From assembly GCA_025504975.1 (NCBI GenBank), contig JANUWI010000006.1:1054001-1118000 (forward strand): DNA of 64,000 bases, given 5' to 3'. Below, in pieces: positions 58,337 to 64,000 of the stretch. The stretch's first letter is position 1. Each line of letters starts with the position of its first letter. Source of the stretch: Plenodomus lindquistii. Lineage: Eukaryota; Ascomycota; Dothideomycetes; Pleosporales; Leptosphaeriaceae. The notes beneath the pieces are model-generated. The model did no database searches. It had not been told where the DNA came from and was given only the letters and a program-made list of their open reading frames with translations. Position numbers and translations under genes: made by a program.

Positions 58337-60109
58337 TTAAGCCTTGCCAGAGGCGTAGAAGTCGTTGAGACCAGTCTGGACACGCTTGGACATGGAGACC
58401 TCACCAGCGCGGACCCAGACACGGGGGTCGTAGTACTTCTTGTTGGGCTTGTCGTCACCTTCTGGGTTACCGACCTGGCTCTGGAGGTAGCCAGACTTGC
58501 CCTGGATGTAGTCGCGGACACCGGCGAGGTATGCGTACTGCATGTCGGTATCAAGGTTGACCTTGACAACACCGTATGAGATGGCCTCCCTGAAGTCCTC
58601 AACGGAAGATCCGGAGCCGCCGTGGAAGACGAGGAACTACGCTTGAAGTCAGTACTGTTTCATGCAAACTGCCGTAGGTTCAAGGACTTACAACTGGCTT
58701 GTCCTCCTTGGCGTTGATCTTCTCCTTGACGAAAGCCTGGTGCTTCTTGAGCAGACCTGGCTGGAGCTTGACATTACCGGGCTTGTAGCTGTGAAACGGT
58801 CAGTTTGTGCTAATCAAGCTGGAAGTAAGATGTGCTTACACTCCGTGGACGTTACCGAATCCAGCAGCAATGCTGAAGTATGGGGAGACCTCGCTGAGCG
58901 CCTTGTAGATGTCGTAAATGTCCTCGGGCTGGGTGTACAGGCTGTTGTTGTCAACATCCTCGTTGTTGACACCGTCTTCCTCACCACCGGTGATACCGAT
59001 CTCCATCTCGAGCCATTGCTTCATGGGAGCCGCGCGCTCGAGGTACTTTCGTGTGGTAGCAATGTTGTAGTCCTTCTCCTCCTCGGACAAATCGATCATG
59101 TGGGAGCTGAAAAGGGGCTCGCCAGTCTCCTTGAACGCCTCTGAATTCTGTTAGACTGTGATTTGCCCGACTTCCGTGTGATAGTAGACGTACTCTCGTC
59201 AGCGTCGAGCATGCCGTCCAACCATGGCAGAAGCTTCTTGGCGCAGTGGTCTTGTAATCGTCAGTATCCGCAGTGATGCTCTCATGTTGAGCTGCGCGTA
59301 CCAGTGTGCAGAACGACGGGGACCTTGAGATATGTTAGCTTCTAGATCGACAAGTTGGCAAGCCTTCTGACTTACGCCGTAGATGGGTGCAATGCTGCGG
59401 ATGTAGCTGTGGAACGTGATTAGTGGCTGCTCAGCGTGGAACACTTCATGCACACTTACTGCGCAGCAGCGATGGCTCCCTATCTCGTTGTTAGTTCAAA
59501 TATAGTGCTCTGATTGTTCTCGACTTACGGCGATAGAAGCCTCTTGGTTCTTGTTACCGACTGCGTTTATCAGCTTGAGTTCTCCTTTCTCGTCTTCCGA
59601 CAGTGTAGACTAACCGCCCTTGCCGGCGAAGTATGCAGCACCACCCTGGGATGCCTGGAGGATGATAGGAGCCTTGGCATCGCGTGCTGCCTCGAGAGCT
59701 GTATACGGTCAGTAGCGGCGGAGATGGGCAGGAATCGAAAGTAATACCGGCGACGACTGTGGATGAGGAGGTGACCTGAGAATTGTTAGTAAAGTCCGTT
59801 GTTGTCTGGCTCCTGGTACTGACGTTGATGGCTGGAATAGCGTAGCCGTCTGTGGGCGCCAGAGGTTAGTGTTTGACCCTCATGTCTAGGTCAACGAATG
59901 TAACATACTGTCACGGGCGTGCTCTAAGATGGAAAGTCAGTGATTGTGCTATATGTAGTGTGTAGTCTGATGTACTCACGGAACAGCTTCATAACATCCT
60001 CGCCGTAAAGAACACCCGCCCTGATCCTGTCAGCTCACCCTTCTCCTCCAATGCGCCGGTGGGGTGATGTCGCGTACTTGCGGGAGAGAACCTCGTGTGC
60101 TTGGACCAT
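58337..60109 (-). CDS. fba1: Fructose-bisphosphate aldolase, class II
   Basis: This is the glycolytic and gluconeogenic zinc aldolase that interconverts fructose 1,6-bisphosphate with dihydroxyacetone phosphate and glyceraldehyde 3-phosphate in the cytosol. Fourteen exons can be joined in frame: 60078-60109, 59980-60020, 59909-59923, 59824-59849, 59748-59775, 59615-59698, 59529-59560, 59460-59479, 59376-59406, 59302-59323, 59194-59250, 58840-59140, 58692-58788 and 58337-58636. They give 361 aa, the normal length. Signatures are AIPAINVTSSST, ILQASQGGAAYFAGKG, VVLHTDHCAKK (zinc and catalytic residues, about 106-116), LEMEIGITGGEEDG, VFHGGSGSS and GVVKVNLDTD. The start is MVQAHEVLSRK. The 13 introns, with one exon of 15 nt, are unusually many for a highly expressed fungal gene. 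Confidence 0.95.
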
Positions 60110-60936
60110 GATTGCGGTGGTTGGATTGGTGTGATGGGGGAGTACTGAGAGTGCAGAGTAAGTGGATTGAAGCTGAGAGAGATCTTTCAAGTGTATGTGT
60201 AGAACTTTTGTTGAGAGATGCGCGTGCGAAGGGTCAGACAGGCCTGATCATAGTGGGGTCCATCTCGAGCTGCGACCCCGCTATTCCGGCGCTCGGATTG
60301 ACGTAGCAGCTGCCACTCTCTCCAACGAGCACCCACGCAAAGGTAAAAGCAAAACACCCCGAAAGTCCTTGCGCCATGCCCCGTCGCGCTGATAGCGGAG
60401 ACTCTGCAGGAAAACGTGTTTGACGTACCTGAAGTTGTCAATTGATGTGCAACTGTGGTGCTATGCGCGTGGGATCTCCCTTGTTTTTGAAAGTTCTGAA
60501 CTAGCACAGGACGTCTGGCCTGCCTTCACGGCCGCGCTCTGAAGTCATCGCGGGGCCACGAGCTCGGTAGCGGCTGGGTCAAGTGGACGCTTCATGCCCT
60601 CCCATGGCACGGCTTTGTCCGAATCTCGCCGTAAGAACGTCCTTTTCACGCCTTAAATTGCCGAGCGCGTGAGTGCTGCGCCAGCCTCACGTCAGGGTCC
60701 CACCAATCATGTCATAGGCGGGCAATGCATTAGAACAAAGTTGTGGCTGTTGCGCTCCGGCTGGCGGCCGCATGTTTTCCCATGTCCATTCTTCCGACAC
60801 TATTTGTAGCCAGGCTACGCTAGAAGTGGTAACTACATCTTGGTACAGGTTCATGTCCGCAGCGAACTGAGGCTGCCCGAGGTTCTAGACCGGGAGAAAC
60901 AAACTCGTGACTTTGTAGGTAGCCGTGGCTAGCCCC
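60110..60936. other. Aldolase promoter and intergenic region
   Basis: About 0.8 kb lies between the aldolase start and the 3' end of the bL9m gene; both genes are on the minus strand. No specific element was confirmed; a CCAAT word occurs near 60700. Confidence 0.4.
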
Positions 60937-61879
60937 CTATGCCTCCGACTCCTTCGCTCTAATGCGGATGGTCCTGGTCAGAGGTTCCTCGGCCCCAGAT
61001 AGTTGAATCTCAACCTTGAACACACCCAGCTGCTTCACGCGCGATGCGTCTCCTTCTTCGTGGCCCGTGATGAACTTGACATCTGCCTCGTTCAGAATCA
61101 CACGAGCAGCCTCATCGTTGTGTGCCAATGCCCCCCGAATCGTCTGGACCAGATCTGACGTTGACACGGAGCCGTATATAGCATCTGGGTTTGATCTTGT
61201 TTTGCTTGCCATAGCTGCTGCGGTCAAGATGTCTGCAGCGCCCGACGCGCCATATCGCTCTCTTTGTGGGGCTTCCTGCTCGATGCGCTGGCGGTAAAAG
61301 TCGATGGTGTTTGGGACGAAAGCGTCAATCAGCTCCATTGATCGTTGGGGCTAGTAGAGTCAGCACATAGTCCCTGGAGGTGTAGCAGAGTGGCTGAGCA
61401 TACGCTGAGCACTTCAATCTCGATGGGCCGCACTTGACGCCTCTTGGTCAGGTAGTCTCCAGCAGCATCGTCCGCGTCGTCTTCCGCGACCTCCTCCAGG
61501 TTTGCTCTCACGCCATATGAGAAGTTTCGCGACAGATCGGTGTCCGAGGCCTTCAATTGCTTGATCTGGGTGGCGGGGACGTAGTTGGCAATGCGTGCAG
61601 GGAACCACCGATTGCGCATCTGAGAAGGATTGAGGGGGACATATGAGCCTGCAGGTCTAAGTAGAGGTTCCTGGTGGACGTGTCAAGCAATTCACCTGCG
61701 CGTCCATATTTCGGCACATCCTTGAGTAGCTTCACAATAATGTTGCGCTCGGCCTCCTTTGCCTTCTTCGATATGTTGCGCGTCTGCTGCGTCCGCCACC
61801 CGTCCAGCTGCTGGCGCGCGACCCGCCGTATGCACGATGAGCACTGGGGCAGCAGCGCTGATGGTCGTGAGGACGCCAT
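60937..61879 (-). CDS. Mitochondrial large-subunit ribosomal protein bL9m
   Basis: Three exons, 61696-61879, 61404-61648 and 60937-61350, encode 280 aa through two GT/AG introns. The N-terminus MASSRPSALLPQCSSCIRRV is basic and Ser/Ala-rich, as for a mitochondrial targeting sequence. The spliced sequence IIVKLLKDVPKYGRAGSYVPLNPSQMRNRWFPARIANYV matches the L9 N-terminal domain; the GRAG|SYVP junction sits on intron 1. The C-terminal part (ASGAADILTAAAMASKTRSN...) is the extended fungal form. I chose the ATG at 61879 rather than upstream frame-open sequence because it begins the targeting peptide. It is divergent from the Ubp16-like gene, sharing a 390 bp promoter region. Yeast's counterpart is MRPL50. 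Confidence 0.85.
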
Positions 61880-62269
61880 TGGCCGTGGTGTGTGGTGGTG
61901 AGATTCGTTGGCAGTATCAGAAATGTCGGCCCTCGCACCAGCAATTCTGGCGATCCTTGCAACGACAGCGGGCGGAGAGGGCAAGTGCTAATGGCCGGTG
62001 CTCCCGAGAAGGCTCGGCATTGCGACAGTGCGCCCGCTGTCTCTTGTGCAGCAAACCCCAGATGACCGCCAGCACGGGAAGCAAGATAGGCGGCTGTCAG
62101 ACTATGGAGCCCGGATGATTTGCGCCTCTTTCTCTCCATCTCTGGCACTCCGCATTCCCGTCGCAGCACCTTGGCGGCAGCACCTGGCCACCGCCGCCGC
62201 ACAACCGTTCACAACGCCCAGTCCTGTCCAATCCGACCGAAGCGGAAGTGGGAAACGCCGCAACCTGAC
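61880..62269. promoter_or_regulatory. Short divergent promoter between bL9m and the deubiquitinase gene
   Basis: Only 390 bp lies between the two start codons. It must carry both promoters and 5' UTRs. Both products are expected at mitochondria, so co-expression is possible but untested. No motif was confirmed. Confidence 0.45.
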
Positions 62270-64000
62270 ATGCCTGAGAAGCCCCTCACCATTGCGACCT
62301 ATGCAGCGGGCGCCTCTCTTGCAGCCATCACGCTCGTCTATGTCTTTGGGCCGACCTTCTTTCTCGACGATGACGCAGCCAGCGCCAGCACCAAGAAGAA
62401 GGGCGTAGTGGGGCTCAGCAATGCAGCTAACGACTGCTTCATCAACTCGGTGCTCCAGGCTCTCGCTGGGCTACCAGACCTACGGATCTACCTGATCAGA
62501 GAAACACACCGCCGGAAGCTGGATGGGCCCGAGGTGTATGATGTGGACCCTGAAAGAGTCAATACCGGCAATGCGCCCATTAGACCAGGGAAGCTGGAGG
62601 GCCTGCAGCGTGGGATCCTCACGTATGGGCTCAAAGACATTCTGGACAGCCTCAACGAACGCCCCATATACAAGAAGACCATCTCGCCCCAGCCCTTTAT
62701 ACGCTCACTTGAGCGCGCATTCGGCACCCGTATCAGTCGGCAGCAGCAGGATGCGCAAGAGTTTCTCCAAATCGTCACAGAGCGCCTATGCGACGAGTAC
62801 CATGCCGGTGCCAAAGCCAGACGGCAGGCCATGCACCTTGGCCTGGCTCGACCCAATTCAGAGACTGCCTCTGAGCGAAGGGAGATTGTCGAGCAATTCG
62901 GGGCAGCGCCTTCGTTGGTTGCGAGTGCTGGTACTGCAAATACAGAGGCTGGAGAAGAGGGCCCAAACACAAACGAGGAAGGCTTCCCATTCGAGGGCAA
63001 GATCGAGTCGCAGATAGAGTGCCAGACCTGCCACTTCAAGCCCAAGCCGACCGTCTCCAACTTCGTCACTCTGACCCTGAACGTGCCGCAGTGTTCGGCC
63101 ACATCGCTCAATGCCTGCTTCGACGGTATGCTCAAGATTGAGTACATCGATGACTTCAAGTGCGAGTGGTGCCGGCTCGAGCACGCACTGAGGAGCAAGG
63201 ATCACCAGCTATCCAGAGCGACTGACCCAGAGCTTCGGGACCGCTTACAGTCAGACATATCGAGACTGAGAAAGGCATTGGACGAAGACCCTGAAAACCC
63301 ACCAGAGGACATTGAGCTCCCAGACTCGAGTCAATCACCTAAACGGCGCATATCACGGCACATGTACATATCACAATTTCCCAAGGTCATCGCTGTACAC
63401 TTGTCACGGTCCATGTTTGCAGTAGGGACAGTGTCCACAAAAAATCTGGCCAAGGTTTCTTTCCCTGAGGCTCTGCCCCTGGGTGGACTGTTGCATCGCA
63501 AGAACTACCGCTTGTTAGGCCTGGTAACACACAAAGGAAGTCATAACAGTGGTCACTACGAGTCCTTCCGCCGCCAAGTGCAGCCATTGCCCTTCTCGAC
63601 ACCGACTTCATTTGGAACAGAGGGTGCATACAGTCGACAGGCCAGTCCATACCCCTCGGCAGTCCCTTCGATAGCGCCGTCTGCAGTACAAAGCCCGCGA
63701 ATGTCAGCGACCCACCTTCCTCACCTTAACGGTCGCGGATCACCAGTTCCCTCGGCGCTCGACTCGCCGTCGATACAGTCACTGTCGTCACAGGATTCAA
63801 TGACATCAACATCGCGAGGACCAGCTCCGACTTCAGCCCCTCGAGTACAGTCAGACACTGATTCAATTCGTCTACCTTCTTCATCATCGGGCACAGAGCC
63901 ACTAACTCGGACCAAGAGCATTCGCTCTATCAAGGAGAAAGCTACAGAGAAAGCCGCATCCATCGCAGAGTCGACTCCCCTGCGGCGCAAGTCGCGGAAG
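62270..64000 (+). CDS. Ubiquitin carboxyl-terminal hydrolase, Ubp16-like, truncated by window edge
   Basis: The frame is open from ATG 62270 to the window end (577 codons, no stop seen). It starts with a hydrophobic span, residues about 7-31 (LTIATYAAGASLAAITLVYV), as in the yeast mitochondrial outer-membrane enzyme Ubp16. The peptidase C19 Cys box is GLSNAANDCFINSVLQAL with nucleophile C56; the usual GNTC is ANDC here, close to the NDC form of Ubp16. A zinc-ribbon is formed by C251/C254 (CQTC) and C298/C301 (CEWC). The His box is THKGSHNSGHYESF with H429. After the catalytic core comes a Ser/Pro-rich polar tail that runs past 64000. It removes ubiquitin from conjugates; substrates are unknown. 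Confidence 0.9.
   Translation, partial: MPEKPLTIATYAAGASLAAITLVYVFGPTFFLDDDAASASTKKKGVVGLSNAANDCFINSVLQALAGLPDLRIYLIRETHRRKLDGPEVYDVDPERVNTGNAPIRPGKLEGLQRGILTYGLKDILDSLNERPIYKKTISPQPFIRSLERAFGTRISRQQQDAQEFLQIVTERLCDEYHAGAKARRQAMHLGLARPNSETASERREIVEQFGAAPSLVASAGTANTEAGEEGPNTNEEGFPFEGKIESQIECQTCHFKPKPTVSNFVTLTLNVPQCSATSLNACFDGMLKIEYIDDFKCEWCRLEHALRSKDHQLSRATDPELRDRLQSDISRLRKALDEDPENPPEDIELPDSSQSPKRRISRHMYISQFPKVIAVHLSRSMFAVGTVSTKNLAKVSFPEALPLGGLLHRKNYRLLGLVTHKGSHNSGHYESFRRQVQPLPFSTPTSFGTEGAYSRQASPYPSAVPSIAPSAVQSPRMSATHLPHLNGRGSPVPSALDSPSIQSLSSQDSMTSTSRGPAPTSAPRVQSDTDSIRLPSSSSGTEPLTRTKSIRSIKEKATEKAASIAESTPLRRKSRK

Noticed and set aside
61381..61411. tRNA-like D-arm wording (GCAGAGTGGCTGAGC) in a bL9m intron
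   Set aside because: No matching anticodon arm, B box or acceptor pairing follows; it is ordinary intron/exon-edge sequence.
62488..63205. Minus-strand frame of 236 codons
   Set aside because: It is antisense to the deubiquitinase catalytic domain, which carries intact Cys and His boxes.

Overview
The window looks like a nuclear contig from a filamentous ascomycete, most likely a Dothideomycete of the order Pleosporales. The reasons are short spliceosomal introns (about 50-110 bp, GTAAGT-like donors), fungal-only families (Zn2Cys6 regulators with a DUF3425-type C-terminus, quinate repressor, DUF3112-type membrane protein, GPI-anchored fasciclin) and a 10 kb AT-rich block with the signature of repeat-induced point mutation (RIP). 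The order-level placement is inference.

Layout. From 1 to 4.6 kb I find no convincing gene. From 4.6 to 6.4 kb lies a five-exon Zn2Cys6 regulator whose first ATG cannot be found. From 6.4 to 17.5 kb the sequence is gene-poor. It holds a 327 bp MITE with a perfect 9 bp target duplication, an F-box gene (minus), a 132 bp fold-back MITE, and a secreted two-domain fasciclin protein (minus). From 17.5 to 23.2 kb a divergent pair encodes a QutA/QA-1F-like activator and a QutR/QA-1S-like repressor of quinate use, with a candidate 16 bp activator site between them. From 23.6 to 26.2 kb lies a large coiled-coil and membrane protein of unknown function.

From 26.914 to 37.333 kb is one nested transposon. 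A pogo/Tigger-like DNA element of about 2.4 kb, with CAG...CTG ends and TA duplications, is split by a 7,990 bp gypsy-type LTR retrotransposon with two 213 bp LTRs and GTCTA duplications. Both are heavily RIP-mutated and both read on the minus strand. The AT-rich composition stops exactly at the outer terminal repeats.

From 37.3 to 64 kb the sequence is gene-rich again. It carries a Q/H-rich one-pass membrane protein, a conserved 351 aa membrane protein, a DUF3112-like multi-pass protein, a 471 aa conserved protein, an intronless glycosyltransferase resembling bacterial OpgH/MdoH, a five-exon hydrophilic repeat protein, class II fructose-bisphosphate aldolase (14 exons), mitochondrial ribosomal protein bL9m, and a Ubp16-like deubiquitinase that runs off the right edge. 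Two intergenic zones (about 44.55-45.7 kb and 52.8-55.45 kb) hold many TATA boxes and degenerate short repeats that I cannot assign to a known family.

The genes do not form one pathway. The clear functional unit is the quinate activator/repressor pair; housekeeping genes sit at the right end. The points most worth following are the OpgH-like enzyme, the nested RIP element, the two MITEs and the TATA-rich repeat clusters.
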